In this document: one piece after another, positions 1-9,020 of the stretch
Numbering within the stretch: position 1 is the first letter of the stretch
Layout: every line of letters begins with the position of its first letter
Assembly: GCF_003415655.1 (NCBI RefSeq)
Contig: NZ_QRHC01000011.1
Span: 62,001-126,000 of the forward strand
Origin: Vibrio maerlii
GTDB taxonomy: Bacteria; Pseudomonadota; Gammaproteobacteria; Enterobacterales; Vibrionaceae
Reading direction: 5' to 3'
DNA: 64,000 nucleotides
Translations under genes and position numbers: made by a program
Notes under the pieces: model-generated
Seen by the model: the letters and a program-made list of their open reading frames with translations, nothing else
Databases searched by the model: none
Told to the model about the DNA's origin: nothing

Positions 1-116
1 TCATAAATTGTCGAGACTCTCAGCTCACAACCTAATTTTTCTAACTCGTGAATAGCCGCTTGAGCATGTCGCTCTCTGTCAATATTGGTACCAACACCAA
101 TATAAGCAGTGATCAT
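1..116 (-). CDS. folK: HPPK, 6-hydroxymethyl-7,8-dihydropterin pyrophosphokinase (N-terminal fragment)
   Basis: Only the first ~38 codons are in the window; the gene continues off the left edge. The reverse strand reads MITAYIGVGTNID followed by a helix (RERHAQAAIHELEKLG), which matches the HPPK N-terminus with its conserved AYIxxGxN strand-turn. HPPK transfers pyrophosphate from ATP to the dihydropterin made by FolB, the next step of folate synthesis. The start ATG overlaps the folB stop (ATGA), so the two are translationally coupled. The call rests on a short piece plus context. Confidence 0.75.
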   Translation of the reverse strand, partial: MITAYIGVGTNIDRERHAQAAIHELEKLGCELRVSTIY

Positions 117-472
117 GCCTCGCCTCGTTCAATAATCACTCCAACGCCTTTTGCTTGAGGTACTGCACCTGGCTTAGTAAGACGAATACGAATCCACGGT
201 ACTGAAAACTGCGTCATAATCAATTCTGCAATCTCTTCAGCAACGCGTTCAACCAACAAAAAGCGACCATTCTCGATATGATTCAAAACCGCGGTGCTGA
301 CTTGAGAATAATCAAGCGCATCAACCACATCATCGCTTTTGCCCGCAGGGCGATTGTCGTGCGCCATCTCAATATCAAGCACCAATTTTTGCTTAATTTC
401 TTGTTCCCAGTCATAAACACCGATAGTGGTAATTACTTCAAGTTGTTCAATAAAAACTTTATCTAAAGCCAT
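113..472 (-). CDS. folB: dihydroneopterin aldolase
   Basis: Cytosolic enzyme converting 7,8-dihydroneopterin to 6-hydroxymethyl-dihydropterin plus glycolaldehyde in folate synthesis. The 119-residue product is the normal family length and shows the FolB pattern: DKVFIEQLEVITTIGVYDWEQ at the N-terminus (family Glu-Tyr/Asp region), DYSQVSTAVLNHIENG in the middle, LLVERVAEEIAE, and the C-terminal strand IRIRLTKPGAV. I chose the ATG at 472 because AAGGA lies 7 bases upstream; an in-frame ATG 15 bases earlier has no such site. It runs directly into folK and is divergent from plsY. Confidence 0.93.
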   Translation of the reverse strand: MALDKVFIEQLEVITTIGVYDWEQEIKQKLVLDIEMAHDNRPAGKSDDVVDALDYSQVSTAVLNHIENGRFLLVERVAEEIAELIMTQFSVPWIRIRLTKPGAVPQAKGVGVIIERGEA

Positions 473-610
473 GTTCGATCCTTGCATGTTGCGCTAGAGG
501 CGATATCGTTACAGGTCGGATACCCAAAATCATAAAAACAACGTATTATTTTTAATTCGGAGTATCATAGCAACTGTTCCGAATAGTTTTCTTTAAAGTT
601 AGGACAACCT

Positions 611-1207
611 ATGACCCCGCTAGCACTATTAATGATTATTGCGGCCTATCTATTAGGCTCAATCTCTAGTGCAGTTCTAATTTGTCGAGTGATGAGACTC
701 CCAGACCCTCGCACGGTCGGCTCAAACAACCCCGGAGCAACCAACGTATTGCGCGCAGGCGGAAAGAAAGCGGCGATTCTCGTATTACTGTGCGATATGC
801 TCAAGGGTACCATTCCTGTATGGAGTGGTTATGCACTTGGTATCGATCCTATTCTATTAGGCTTTATTGGTATCGCGGCATGCCTTGGCCACATCTATCC
901 AATCTTCTTTCATTTTAAAGGTGGTAAAGGCGTTGCGACGGCTTTGGGGGCGTTTGCACCCATTGGCTTTGAGCTCACTGGTCTATTAATGGGAACTTGG
1001 CTCGTTGTGGCGCTAGTGTTTCGGTACTCTTCATTAGCGGCGCTGGTCACCTCTTTATTAGCTCCGCTTTATACTTGGATGATCAAACCTCAATATACCC
1101 TACCAGTGGCCATGCTGTGCTGCTTGATCATCTTGCGTCATCACCAAAACATTCGACGCCTGTTCGATGGCACCGAGCCAAAATTTGGCGAAAAAAAATC
1201 GGCTTAA
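611..1207 (+). CDS. plsY: glycerol-3-phosphate acyltransferase, acyl-phosphate dependent (PlsY)
   Basis: Inner-membrane enzyme that acylates glycerol-3-phosphate from acyl-phosphate to make lysophosphatidic acid, the first step of phospholipid synthesis. 198 residues with five or so hydrophobic segments. The three PlsY cytoplasmic motifs are visible: SGSISSAV-type start ([14 protein letters not shown]), [17 protein letters not shown] (acyl-phosphate/G3P region) and [14 protein letters not shown]. Single gene, divergent from folB. A run of T after the stop (around 1213-1220) follows a short self-complementary stretch (GCCGA/TCGGC) and may terminate it. Confidence 0.95.
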   Translation: MTPLALLMIIAAYLLGSISSAVLICRVMRLPDPRTVGSNNPGATNVLRAGGKKAAILVLLCDMLKGTIPVWSGYALGIDPILLGFIGIAACLGHIYPIFFHFKGGKGVATALGAFAPIGFELTGLLMGTWLVVALVFRYSSLAALVTSLLAPLYTWMIKPQYTLPVAMLCCLIILRHHQNIRRLFDGTEPKFGEKKSA

Positions 1208-1254
1208 TGCCGATTTTTTTGTATCTATATTGATAGCAACTGAAGCTAAACGAA

Positions 1255-2271
1255 TTAGCTCAAGGGCTCCAACTGGTCAATAGGCCAGCGAGGGCGAGCC
1301 TCAACCGATAAGTCAGCAACTTCTTCGTTCTTCAGGCGTTGCATTCCCGCATACGCGATCATCGCACCATTGTCGGTACAAAACTCAGTACGTGGGTAGT
1401 ACACCTCTCCGCCGCGTTTTTCCGCTAGTGCTTCTAATGATGCACGAAGCTGTTTATTTGCACTCACACCACCAGCAATGACAATACGCTTCATACCCGT
1501 TTGCTCAAGCGCACGGCGGCACTTAATCACTAACGTGTCACATACTGCTTCTTGAAAAGCATAAGCAATATCAGCGCGTGTTTGCTCGTCATCTTCATTG
1601 GCTGCGATTGTATTTGCTGCAAACGTCTTCAAACCTGAGAAACTCATGTCTAAACCTGGGCGGTCCGTCATTGGGCGGGGGAACTTAAAGCGCCCTGGCG
1701 TGCCCTTCTCAGCCAAGCGGGATAATAGCGGGCCGCCTGGGTAATCAAGCCCCATCAACTTAGCCGTTTTATCAAACGCTTCACCCGCAGCATCATCAAT
1801 AGATTCGCCAAGGATCTGATACTCACCAATCCCCTTCACTTCAACAATCATCGTATGACCACCAGAAACCAGCAGCGCGATGAATGGAAACGGAGGTGGA
1901 TTATCTTCAAGCATTGGAGCTAGAAGGTGGCCTTCCATATGATGAACGGGCACTGCAGGGACATTCCATGCATAAGCGATACTGCGACCAATCGTCGCAC
2001 CAACCAATAGTGCTCCGACTAAACCTGGGCCTGCCGTGTATGCCACACCGTCTATATCTTTTGGTGATAAGCCGCTATCTTTTAATGCCTCTTTAATAAG
2101 AGGAATCGTCTTCTTTACGTGGTCGCGAGAAGCCAACTCCGGCACGACACCGCCGTAGTCTGCATGCAGCTTAACTTGGCTATATAGTTGATGTGAAAGC
2201 AGTCCTTTCTCATCATCATAGATAGCAATACCTGTTTCATCACACGAAGTTTCAATACCTAATATGCGCAT
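1255..2271 (-). CDS. tsaD: tRNA N6-adenosine threonylcarbamoyltransferase
   Basis: TsaD (Kae1/Gcp family) transfers the threonylcarbamoyl group to A37 of ANN-decoding tRNAs, working with TsaB, TsaE and TsaC. 338 residues, full length. Seen motifs: [19 protein letters not shown] (ASKHA phosphate-1), [10 protein letters not shown] holding the two metal-binding His, [13 protein letters not shown], and the second nucleotide-binding segment [14 protein letters not shown] with the final [12 protein letters not shown]. It is divergent from rpsU, a classic gammaproteobacterial arrangement. t6A modification also acts on tRNA-Ile2, whose gene lies 5 kb away; that is coincidence as far as I can see. Confidence 0.96.
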   Translation of the reverse strand: MRILGIETSCDETGIAIYDDEKGLLSHQLYSQVKLHADYGGVVPELASRDHVKKTIPLIKEALKDSGLSPKDIDGVAYTAGPGLVGALLVGATIGRSIAYAWNVPAVPVHHMEGHLLAPMLEDNPPPFPFIALLVSGGHTMIVEVKGIGEYQILGESIDDAAGEAFDKTAKLMGLDYPGGPLLSRLAEKGTPGRFKFPRPMTDRPGLDMSFSGLKTFAANTIAANEDDEQTRADIAYAFQEAVCDTLVIKCRRALEQTGMKRIVIAGGVSANKQLRASLEALAEKRGGEVYYPRTEFCTDNGAMIAYAGMQRLKNEEVADLSVEARPRWPIDQLEPLS

Positions 2272-2362
2272 AACTCTCTCTGCATGCTGCTGCGTTTCAT
2301 TCTAAATTGGCGCAAGTTTACCGCTTAGGAAAAAAATTAACCAGTTCTTCTCCTGATAATAC

Positions 2363-2392
2363 TTTACAAAGGGTATCTGATCGGATTAAAAT
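2363..2392 (+). promoter_or_regulatory. candidate sigma-70 promoter of the rpsU-dnaG-rpoD block
   Basis: TTTACA (2363-2368) and TAAAAT (2387-2392) are spaced by 18 bases, about 100 bases ahead of rpsU in the tsaD-rpsU divergent gap. Prediction by eye only. Confidence 0.4.
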
Positions 2393-2492
2393 TCCGCACC
2401 ATTTTTGATCAAGCTGGTTAAAGACCGAACATCAACGTTTCGAGTCACATGTTTACCAGCGTTAACGAATTAACCCCTGAGGTGAAAGGCAT

Positions 2493-2708
2493 ATGCCAGT
2501 AGTTAAAGTACGTGAAAACGAACCGTTCGACGTTGCTCTACGTCGTTTCAAGCGCTCTTGCGAAAAAGCAGGTATCCTATCTGAAGTACGTCGTCGTGAG
2601 CACTACGAAAAACCAACTACAGTTCGCAAACGCGCTAAAGCTGCAGCTCAAAAGCGTCACGCTAAGAAGCTAGCTCGCGAAAACGCACGTCGCGTTCGCC
2701 TGTACTAA
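2493..2708 (+). CDS. rpsU: 30S ribosomal protein bS21
   Basis: 71-residue basic protein, near-identical to enterobacterial S21: [21 protein letters not shown] at the start and a Lys/Arg-rich tail ending RRVRLY. S21 binds the 30S platform near the anti-Shine-Dalgarno region of 16S rRNA and is needed for initiation. First gene of the macromolecular synthesis block, preceded by GAGGTGAAAGGC. yqeY follows after 27 bases. Confidence 0.98.
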
Positions 2709-2735
2709 TAACTGAGTCCTAGTAAGGAATTAGTT

Positions 2736-3179
2736 ATGGCTCTTATTGATACTCTCAAAGAAGAGCAAAAGTTAGCGATGAAAGCCAAGGACAAATTGCG
2801 CCTTGGCACTATCCGTTTAGCTCTTGCGGCAATCAAGCAACGTGAAGTTGACGAACAGATCACTCTGGGCGATGACGACATTCTAGCTGTGCTGACTAAA
2901 ATGGTTAAACAACGTCGCGATTCTGTCGCTCAATACGAATCAGCAGGTCGTCAAGACCTAGCAGATGCAGAGCAAGCTGAAATTACTGTACTTGAGGATT
3001 TCATGCCTCAACCACTGACAGACGATGAAGTGACCACACTTATTGAAAGTGCAATCACGGAATCTGGCGCAGCGGGCATGCAAGACATGGGTAAAGTAAT
3101 GGGTGTGCTTAAGCCTCAAATTCAAGGGCGTGCAGACATGGGTAAAGTAAGTGGTTTAGTTCGCGCTAAACTGGCTTAG
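2736..3179 (+). CDS. GatB/YqeY domain protein
   Basis: 147 residues, helical and acidic/basic mixed. The protein has the YqeY form: an N-terminal helical bundle (LIDTLKEEQKLAMKAKDKLRLGTIRLALAAIK), a middle KMVKQRRDSVAQYESAGRQDLADAE segment, and a C-terminal part ending GMQDMGKVMGVLKPQ and ADMGKVSGLVRAKL. The fold resembles the tRNA-binding tail of GatB, but the molecular role of free-standing YqeY is not established. It sits between rpsU and dnaG, as is usual in vibrios, so it is co-transcribed with translation and replication-initiation genes. Start chosen by GGAATTAGTT spacing. Confidence 0.9.
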   Translation: MALIDTLKEEQKLAMKAKDKLRLGTIRLALAAIKQREVDEQITLGDDDILAVLTKMVKQRRDSVAQYESAGRQDLADAEQAEITVLEDFMPQPLTDDEVTTLIESAITESGAAGMQDMGKVMGVLKPQIQGRADMGKVSGLVRAKLA

Positions 3180-3196
3180 TACTCAAAAATTATTAC

Positions 3197-3233
3197 AACA
3201 AGCCGTGCTATCCTTTGGTATGCACGGCTTGTT
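3197..3233 (+). terminator. hairpin between yqeY and dnaG (partial terminator/attenuator)
   Basis: AACAAGCCGTGC pairs with GCACGGCTTGTT across a 13-base loop, 36 bases ahead of dnaG. The T tail is short (TTTG). Its place corresponds to the internal terminator known between rpsU and dnaG in E. coli, which lowers primase expression; function here is inferred. Confidence 0.5.
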
Positions 3234-3268
3234 TGTATCTACACCTTCTTACTTTTTTCTAAGGTTTT

Positions 3269-5023
3269 ATGGCTGGAATAATCCCTCGTAGCTTTATTGA
3301 TGACCTCCTCGCTCGCCTTGATATCGTTGATATCATTGACACTCGCGTGAAACTTAAGAAAAAAGGTAAAAACTACGGCGCTTGCTGCCCATTCCACAAC
3401 GAAAAAACCCCGTCATTTAGTGTTAGCCAAGAAAAGCAGTTCTACCACTGTTTTGGTTGTGGTGTGCACGGTAATGCCATCGATTTTATGATGGAGTACG
3501 AACGCCTTGAGTTCGTTGAAGCGATAGAGGAGCTTGCCTCTTATCTTGGCCTTGATGTTCCACGTGAACAACGCAGCGGACAAATCAGCACTGCGCCGAG
3601 AGCAAACACCGAACAAAAGCGTAACCTCTATGACCTAATGGACGGCATCGCCAACTTCTACCGCAATCAACTCAAGCTTTCAGCAAGTAAGCCTGCAATT
3701 GAATATCTTAAAGACCGTGGTCTTTCTGGTGAGATTGTTCAGAAGTTTGGTATTGGTTACGTGGCCGATGAATGGGATCTCGTGCGTAAGAACTTCGGTC
3801 AACAGAAACAAGCGCAAGATATGCTTGTGACCGGGGGTATGCTGATTGAAAACGATCAAGGCCACCGTTACGACCGATTCCGTGGTCGAGTTATGTTCCC
3901 TATTCGAGATCGTCGAGGCCGTGTGATTGGTTTTGGCGGGCGCGTGTTAGGTGATGGCACACCGAAATACCTCAACTCACCTGAGACGCCTATCTTCCAC
4001 AAGGGTAAAGAGCTGTATGGACTTTATGAAGTCATGCAGGCTCACAGAGATCCTAAACAGATTCTTGTCGTTGAAGGCTACATGGATGTGGTGGCATTGG
4101 GGCAGTTTGGCGTTGACTATGCAGTTGCCTCTTTGGGTACATCGACAACCGGGGATCACCTGCAAGTCTTATTCCGCCAAACCAATACCGTCGTATGTTG
4201 TTACGATGGTGACCGTGCTGGTAAAGAAGCGGCTTGGCGCGCGTTAGAAAATGCCCTGACCTACTTAAAGTCAGGTAACACACTGAAGTTTTTATTCTTG
4301 CCTGACGGTGAGGACCCGGATAGCTATATTCGCCAACATGGTAAAGCAGCGTTCGAAAAATTGGTCGAGCAAGCAACACCGCTTTCTAGCTACCTATTTG
4401 ATAATCTGATTGAGATTCATCAGCTAAATCTGGGTACCACTGAGGGTAAGTCTGCACTTAGAGCTCATGCCACCGCATTGATTGACAAGATTCCAGATAG
4501 TTATTTCCAAGAGCTACTGGAAAAATTGCTTGATGAGCGCACTGGCTTTGATAATTTGCGTAGAGCACCAAAGCGCCATAAAAACGAAACACGACCTCAG
4601 CCACACAAAGAGCTCAAACGCACGCCAATGCGTGAAGTTATTACTTTGCTTATTCAGAATCCGAGCTATGCTGAAATGGTACCCGATCTTACAAGTGTGA
4701 AAGATTTGTCACTGCCTGGACTAAACTTATTGGTTGAAGTCCTTGATAAGTGTCGAATGAATCCCCATATCAGCACAGGCCAGTTATTAGAGCACTGGCG
4801 TGATACGCAAAATGAGGCGCTATTGTCTCGCCTAGCCAGCTGGGAAATCCCGCTGAAAGAAGAAGACAATCAAGAAGATATATTTTTAGACTCACTGGAC
4901 AACATTGTGTCGCAGTGCGTAGAAAAACAAATTGAAAACTTGCAGGCCAAAGCAAGAAGTATCGGTTTATCAATCGAAGAGAAACGGGAGCTACAAGCCT
5001 TGATGCTTGATTTAAAAGCGTAA
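3269..5023 (+). CDS. dnaG: DNA primase
   Basis: Synthesises RNA primers at the replication fork in contact with DnaB. 584 residues, full length. The N-terminal CHC2 zinc module is seen as CPFHNEKTPSF and FYHCFGCGVHG (residues ~40-65). The central primase fold includes YLKDRGLSGEIVQKFGIGY and RGRVIGFGGRVLG. The TOPRIM motifs are VVEGYMDVVAL (~268) and CYDGDRAGKEAA (~310). The C-terminal helicase-binding region is variable. The block order and the weak hairpin upstream suggest low, coupled expression with rpsU and rpoD. Confidence 0.97.
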   Translation: MAGIIPRSFIDDLLARLDIVDIIDTRVKLKKKGKNYGACCPFHNEKTPSFSVSQEKQFYHCFGCGVHGNAIDFMMEYERLEFVEAIEELASYLGLDVPREQRSGQISTAPRANTEQKRNLYDLMDGIANFYRNQLKLSASKPAIEYLKDRGLSGEIVQKFGIGYVADEWDLVRKNFGQQKQAQDMLVTGGMLIENDQGHRYDRFRGRVMFPIRDRRGRVIGFGGRVLGDGTPKYLNSPETPIFHKGKELYGLYEVMQAHRDPKQILVVEGYMDVVALGQFGVDYAVASLGTSTTGDHLQVLFRQTNTVVCCYDGDRAGKEAAWRALENALTYLKSGNTLKFLFLPDGEDPDSYIRQHGKAAFEKLVEQATPLSSYLFDNLIEIHQLNLGTTEGKSALRAHATALIDKIPDSYFQELLEKLLDERTGFDNLRRAPKRHKNETRPQPHKELKRTPMREVITLLIQNPSYAEMVPDLTSVKDLSLPGLNLLVEVLDKCRMNPHISTGQLLEHWRDTQNEALLSRLASWEIPLKEEDNQEDIFLDSLDNIVSQCVEKQIENLQAKARSIGLSIEEKRELQALMLDLKA

Positions 5024-5122
5024 CCCAGTTGAATTGGTCAACAATCAGTAAGTTTGTTATTTTTAGTGGTTTGCATTTCGCATACTAATTCCTTCACCAG
5101 ATTATGAAGTTGGATACCGTCT

Positions 5123-6976
5123 ATGGATCAAAATCCGCAGTCACAGCTAAAGCTACTTGTCATCAAAGGTAAAGAGCAAGGCTATCTGACCTACGCAGAA
5201 GTTAACGACCACCTACCTGAAGAGATCGTAGATTCAGAGCAGGTAGAAGATATCATTCAGATGATCAACGACATGGGCATCAAAGTGGTAGAAACCGCTC
5301 CGGATGCTGATGATCTAGCACTGAATGACGATGACACTATCACCGATGAAGATGCTGCTGAAGCGGCAGCCGCTGCGCTTTCAAGCGTAGAAAACGAGAT
5401 TGGCCGTACTACAGACCCAGTGCGCATGTACATGCGTGAAATGGGTACAGTAGAGCTACTGACTCGTGAAGGTGAGATCGATATCGCGAAGCGTATCGAA
5501 GATGGTATCAACCAAGTACAAAGCTCTGTTGCAGAATACCCTGGAACCATCCCTTATATCCTAGAGCAATTTGACAAAGTTCAAGCAGAAGAACTTCGTC
5601 TAACTGACCTAATCAACGGCTTCGTTGACCCAGATGACGACGGTACGACGGCCCCAACGGCTACGCACATCGGCTCTGAGCTTGCAGAAAAAGATCTAGA
5701 AGACGAAGATGCTGAAGATGCAGACGACTCTGAAGATGATGAAGATGAAGAAGAGGAAGATACAGGTATCGATCCTGAGCTTGCTCTTGAGAAGTTCACA
5801 GATCTACGCAACAGCTACCAGAACCTTCAGCTAGCAATCAACGAGCATGGCCGTGAAAGTGATAAGTCTGCAAAAGCAACTGAGCTAGTTCAAGACGTAT
5901 TCCGTGAGTTCCGCCTAACGCCGAAGCAGTTCGACCACCTAGTAAACGAACTACGCACCTCTATGGATCGTGTACGTACTCAAGAGCGCTTGATCATGCG
6001 CCAAACAGTAGAGTACGGCAAGATGCCGAAGAAATCGTTCATTGCACTATTCACAGGTAACGAATCGAGCGAAGCTTGGTTAGATGAAGTACTTGCTAGC
6101 GATAAGCCATACGCAGAAAAGGTTAAGCGCAACGAAGATGATATTCGTCGCTCAATCCAAAAACTAGCAATCATCGAGAAAGAAACTAACCTAACGGTTC
6201 AAAGCATCAAAGACATCAGCCGTCGCATGTCTATCGGTGAAGCGAAAGCGCGCCGTGCGAAGAAAGAGATGGTTGAGGCAAACCTACGTCTAGTAATCTC
6301 GATTGCTAAGAAGTACACCAACCGTGGCCTACAGTTCCTAGACCTTATCCAGGAAGGTAACATTGGCCTAATGAAAGCGGTAGATAAGTTTGAATACCGC
6401 CGTGGTTACAAGTTCTCGACTTACGCAACGTGGTGGATCCGTCAGGCAATCACTCGTTCTATCGCTGACCAAGCGCGTACTATCCGTATTCCAGTACACA
6501 TGATCGAGACTATCAACAAGCTAAACCGTATCTCTCGTCAAATGCTACAAGAGATGGGTCGTGAGCCTCTGCCAGAAGAGCTAGCAGAGCGCATGCAAAT
6601 GCCTGAAGATAAGATCCGTAAAGTGCTTAAAATTGCTAAAGAGCCGATCTCAATGGAGACACCAATCGGTGACGACGAAGATTCGCATCTAGGTGATTTC
6701 ATCGAAGATACAACGCTTGAGCTACCACTAGACTCAGCAACATCTGGCAGCCTGAAAGTGGCAACCAAAGATGTTCTTGCAGGTCTAACACCACGTGAAG
6801 CAAAAGTCCTTCGTATGCGCTTTGGTATCGACATGAACACTGACCACACGCTCGAAGAAGTGGGTAAGCAGTTCGACGTTACGCGTGAGCGTATCCGTCA
6901 GATCGAAGCAAAAGCTTTACGTAAGCTCCGTCACCCAAGCCGCTCAGAGACTCTGCGCAGCTTCCTAGACGAGTAA
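5123..6976 (+). CDS. rpoD: RNA polymerase sigma-70 factor RpoD
   Basis: Housekeeping sigma factor, 617 residues. Region 1.1 opens the protein; a highly acidic non-conserved stretch (residues ~190-220, long runs of D and E) separates regions 1.2 and 2, as in group-1 sigmas of gammaproteobacteria. Region 2 is clear ([20 protein letters not shown]), region 3 follows ([14 protein letters not shown]), and region 4.2 carries the -35 reader helix ([20 protein letters not shown]). Codon use is strongly optimised. A leader of ~100 bases separates it from dnaG and could hold an internal promoter. A strong terminator follows. Confidence 0.98.
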   Translation: MDQNPQSQLKLLVIKGKEQGYLTYAEVNDHLPEEIVDSEQVEDIIQMINDMGIKVVETAPDADDLALNDDDTITDEDAAEAAAAALSSVENEIGRTTDPVRMYMREMGTVELLTREGEIDIAKRIEDGINQVQSSVAEYPGTIPYILEQFDKVQAEELRLTDLINGFVDPDDDGTTAPTATHIGSELAEKDLEDEDAEDADDSEDDEDEEEEDTGIDPELALEKFTDLRNSYQNLQLAINEHGRESDKSAKATELVQDVFREFRLTPKQFDHLVNELRTSMDRVRTQERLIMRQTVEYGKMPKKSFIALFTGNESSEAWLDEVLASDKPYAEKVKRNEDDIRRSIQKLAIIEKETNLTVQSIKDISRRMSIGEAKARRAKKEMVEANLRLVISIAKKYTNRGLQFLDLIQEGNIGLMKAVDKFEYRRGYKFSTYATWWIRQAITRSIADQARTIRIPVHMIETINKLNRISRQMLQEMGREPLPEELAERMQMPEDKIRKVLKIAKEPISMETPIGDDEDSHLGDFIEDTTLELPLDSATSGSLKVATKDVLAGLTPREAKVLRMRFGIDMNTDHTLEEVGKQFDVTRERIRQIEAKALRKLRHPSRSETLRSFLDE

Positions 6977-6994
6977 TTACGGTCTTAAATGATG

Positions 6995-7023
6995 AAAAGG
7001 TGAGCGCTAGCTCACCTTTTTTG
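6995..7023 (+). terminator. rpoD terminator
   Basis: AAAAGGTGAGCGCTAGCTCACCTTTTTT: self-complementary GGTGAGC/GCTCACC stem with a T run, 18 bases after the rpoD stop. Confidence 0.88.
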
Positions 7024-7077
7024 TATCTGAATGATCTAAGTGGATGATTTATGAACGCAAATGCCCCTGCAAGCGTC

Positions 7078-7106
7078 TAGACACCTGAATCCCCTTCCCC
7101 TATAAT
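7078..7106 (+). promoter_or_regulatory. tRNA-Ile2 promoter
   Basis: TAGACA and TATAAT with a 17-base spacer; the -10 box ends 12 bases before the mature tRNA 5' end, a typical tRNA promoter position. Confidence 0.65.
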
Positions 7107-7118
7107 CATTCCCCTATC

Positions 7119-7195
7119 GGCCCCTTAGCTCAGTTGGTTAGAGCGCACGACTCATAATCGTTAGGTCCACGGTTCAAGTCCGTGAGGGGCCACCA
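7119..7195 (+). tRNA. tRNA-Ile2 (anticodon CAU, lysidine-modified)
   Basis: 77 nt including the encoded CCA. The acceptor stem GGCCCCT pairs with AGGGGCC, there is a T arm with GGTTCAAGTCC, and the anticodon loop is CTCATAA with CAT at 7153-7155. The body closely follows E. coli ileX/ileY (tRNA-Ile2, whose C34 becomes lysidine to read AUA) rather than elongator or initiator Met tRNA, and E. coli ileX also lies near rpoD. The base pair at the top of the anticodon stem is C-T, a mismatch to note. From 7150 to the CCA end the sequence is duplicated at 16377, so this 3' half came from the integrated element or is shared with it. Confidence 0.93.
7150..7195 (+). repeat. attL: left copy of the 46-bp direct repeat
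   Basis: Runs from the anticodon loop to the CCA end of tRNA-Ile2 and is identical over 46 bp to 16377-16422. This is the usual attachment site form of tyrosine-integrase elements that keep the tRNA gene intact. Confidence 0.93.
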
Positions 7196-7204
7196 AATTT
7201 AAAG

Positions 7205-7235
7205 GCGTAGCAGGTTAGTAACCGCTACGCTTTTT
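7205..7235 (+). terminator. element-borne terminator directly behind tRNA-Ile2
   Basis: GCGTAGC-a-GGTT/AACC-GCTACGC stem followed by TTTTTC, 10 bases after the CCA. It lies inside the element, while a second terminator sits just outside attR at 16431. Confidence 0.75.
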
Positions 7236-7248
7236 CTTTTTCTGGTTT

Positions 7249-7269
7249 CTGTGTAGCAAATATGTAGCA
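7249..7269 (+). repeat. 21-bp repeat, left copy (candidate integrase arm site)
   Basis: Identical in the same orientation to 16226-16246 near the other end of the element; core GTGTAGCAAATATGTAGCA holds two TGTAGCA half units. Position just inside each att site suggests arm-type integrase or excisionase binding; inferred. Confidence 0.6.
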
Positions 7270-7422
7270 ATAGAAACGCACTTTTCATTAAATTCTCATC
7301 TATTTGCAAACAGCTGCCGTCAGCCCAACCTAAATGACAATACCTAACGTTACGTAAGAACTTTGCCGTGATTGCGGCACTAGTCCAAAAGTTAATATTT
7401 GTGAGCCTTCTACTGTTACTTT

Positions 7423-7497
7423 ACATAACGAATTCTCAAACCAAACCTAATGCGCTACAAAGAGCTCTCAGCTTTCGTTACATAACATAACGAACTC
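7423..7497. repeat. two direct repeats ACATAACGAA(T/C)TC
   Basis: Copies at 7423-7435 and 7485-7497, 12 of 13 bases identical, in the non-coding stretch ahead of the first element gene. They may be operator sites for that gene or iteron-like. The rest of 7270-7542 shows no gene. Confidence 0.35.
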
Positions 7498-7542
7498 AAT
7501 CCATTGTTTTTGCAGTTAATTAGTTCATGTAGGTTGGTAGGA

Positions 7543-8449
7543 ATGATAAAGCGACGATTTCTTCATTTAGACGAAATTTCAGATAAGACCCCATACACCA
7601 AAGGCGACATCTTCGAGCTCATTGAGAACGGGGACTTGTCATTTTGTGCTTCAGTGTGTGAAAGACACATGGGAGCAGGAAAAATCTACAGAGCAAAAAA
7701 GCGAACAATACTTTGGTCAGTTTTCTCATATGAAGGTGTGGTTAGACTATCAGGTGAAGACTCTAGAGCACTATTACGTTCAAATAACCCTCAACAAGTT
7801 CGTCGCGTTCAAATATTGGAACCAAAAAAAATAGAACACTGGGGAGAGCCAGAATTCCATTTTGGAAAGATTGAGCAATCTATGGTTACCATTATCCGAG
7901 AGATACCAATATTCGATACCCCCTTTTCAAGCATTTTCTAGATTGGTTCATCGAGTACCAACACAGACAAGCGCTAAAGGTGTACTAGAGCAACTGGCAG
8001 CCATAGCGCAAGGCGAGACAGTTGCCCCACCCAAATTACTCAAACAGCTAGATACTGATTCCATATATATATCTATGCCTGCACTCAGAATCGATCTTCA
8101 AGAACTCAGTACTTTTTTAGACTCTGAAAATGACTCCATCACAACAGTAAATGTTGAGACTGTTGAGCCAAACATCGACTCAATCACCCACCCTATTGAG
8201 CAAATTGTTTTTCGAATACTTAAAGAAAAGCCGAGTTTGAGAGCCGATAAAATCTGGCGCTTGCTTCAGAGAGACGCCAATAGTGAACTACGCACTTTGG
8301 ATTCAGATAATGTCATTTCAGAAATGAACGCCCAGCACCTTGAATGGTTTGGTGCGGGGGCTAATGATGAAAGCTCTATGAGCTATGATTCGTTTAGAAA
8401 AGGCCTCGTCCCTCGTGTTAAGAATAAAATGAAGAACAGGACAAATTAA
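7543..8449 (+). pseudogene. unknown element protein split by a +1 frame change
   Basis: The first part (ATG 7543, 132 codons to TAG 7939-7941) begins MIKRRFLHLDEISDKTPYTKG. A second open frame runs from before 7862 to 8449 but has no ATG close to its beginning; its first possible start is a TTG. Joining the two with a one-base skip gives ~301 residues in one coherent, soluble, charged protein. The natural place for the skip is the homopolymer ACCCCCTTTTC at 7918-7928. Either a one-base insertion broke the gene or the site is a programmed +1 shift. I do not recognise the family; the position before alpA suggests a regulator or accessory of the element core. Confidence 0.55.
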
Positions 8450-8450
8450 C

Positions 8451-8493
8451 GTCAATGTAAAGGTCAACCATAGCGTCAATTGACGCCATTGAC
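8451..8493. promoter_or_regulatory. candidate operator cluster upstream of alpA
   Basis: A perfect 14-bp palindrome GCGTCAATTGACGC (8473-8486) is flanked by further half sites CGTCAAT (8451) and ATTGAC (8488). It ends 48 bases before the alpA start. Likely bound by AlpA or an element repressor; inferred from position. Confidence 0.5.
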
Positions 8494-8533
8494 TCATATT
8501 TTGATGTCTCCAAGAACACAAGGAGACAACACT

Positions 8534-8776
8534 ATGAGCATACAGAACATTGAAAAACGAGCCTACACAGAACAGGAAACATCAGACTACATCGGTATGA
8601 GTCGCTCATTCCTACGCCAAGCGCGCATGGAAGGAAACCGCAAAAATCGCACAGTTGCGCCACCTTTTATTAAAGTCGGCCGTGCCGTTCGTTACCTAAA
8701 GGAAGACTTAGATCAGTGGCTAGAAAGCCACGCTAAGATGACGCAGTTGCCGCAGGGAGGTATTTACCATGCCTAA
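8534..8776 (+). CDS. AlpA-family helix-turn-helix regulator / excisionase-like
   Basis: 80 residues. The body reads as a MerR/AlpA type winged helix: AYTEQETSDYIGMSRSFLRQARMEG (helix-turn-helix), then APPFIKVGRAVRYLKEDLDQWLESH, the strand-wing with the usual KVGRxVRYxxxDLDxWL signature of AlpA and excisionase families. Such proteins switch on or direct excision of satellite and island integrases. The ATG at 8534 has AGGAG 8 bases upstream; an earlier in-frame start at 8480 has none. The stop overlaps the ATG of the next gene, so the three genes to 10579 form one operon. Confidence 0.85.
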   Translation: MSIQNIEKRAYTEQETSDYIGMSRSFLRQARMEGNRKNRTVAPPFIKVGRAVRYLKEDLDQWLESHAKMTQLPQGGIYHA

Positions 8777-9020
8777 CCTGACCAAAGACCAGAAAACACT
8801 ACTAGAGAGCATGAATCATGGACTCCGCCTTCAAGTCTGTTCTGACTACTGCCCCAATCAATGGACCATCACAACCAGCCCAAAAGCTCCGGTTCGTATC
8901 TTTAAAAAAACGATCCAAAAGCTCTATCAAAACGGATTAATCTCTTATCAACCCATCCATCACTTTGGAGTTCGCTGGGATGAATTCGTAATTACCCAAA
9001 AAGGGAGGCAAGCAGTATGA
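8769..9020 (+). CDS. small winged-helix-like protein of the replication operon
   Basis: 83 residues, overlapping alpA by 8 bases and overlapping rep by ATGA. The sequence (LTKDQKTLLESMNHGLRLQV, then KKTIQKLYQNGLISYQP and EFVITQKGRQAV) has the shape of a small winged helix: helices, a recognition-like helix and a final hairpin ending in a charged turn. No confident family. Tight coupling on both sides suggests control of replication or copy number, but that is inference. Confidence 0.7.
   Translation: MPNLTKDQKTLLESMNHGLRLQVCSDYCPNQWTITTSPKAPVRIFKKTIQKLYQNGLISYQPIHHFGVRWDEFVITQKGRQAV

Noticed and set aside
5581-5811. Serine-rich frame opposite rpoD
   Set aside because: It is the antisense of the Asp/Glu-rich region of sigma-70 (GAT/GAA read as Ser codons); no ribosome site.
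7119-7195. tRNA-Met with CAU anticodon
   Set aside because: The body and acceptor stem follow tRNA-Ile2 of E. coli, where C34 is modified to lysidine; not the elongator or initiator Met pattern.
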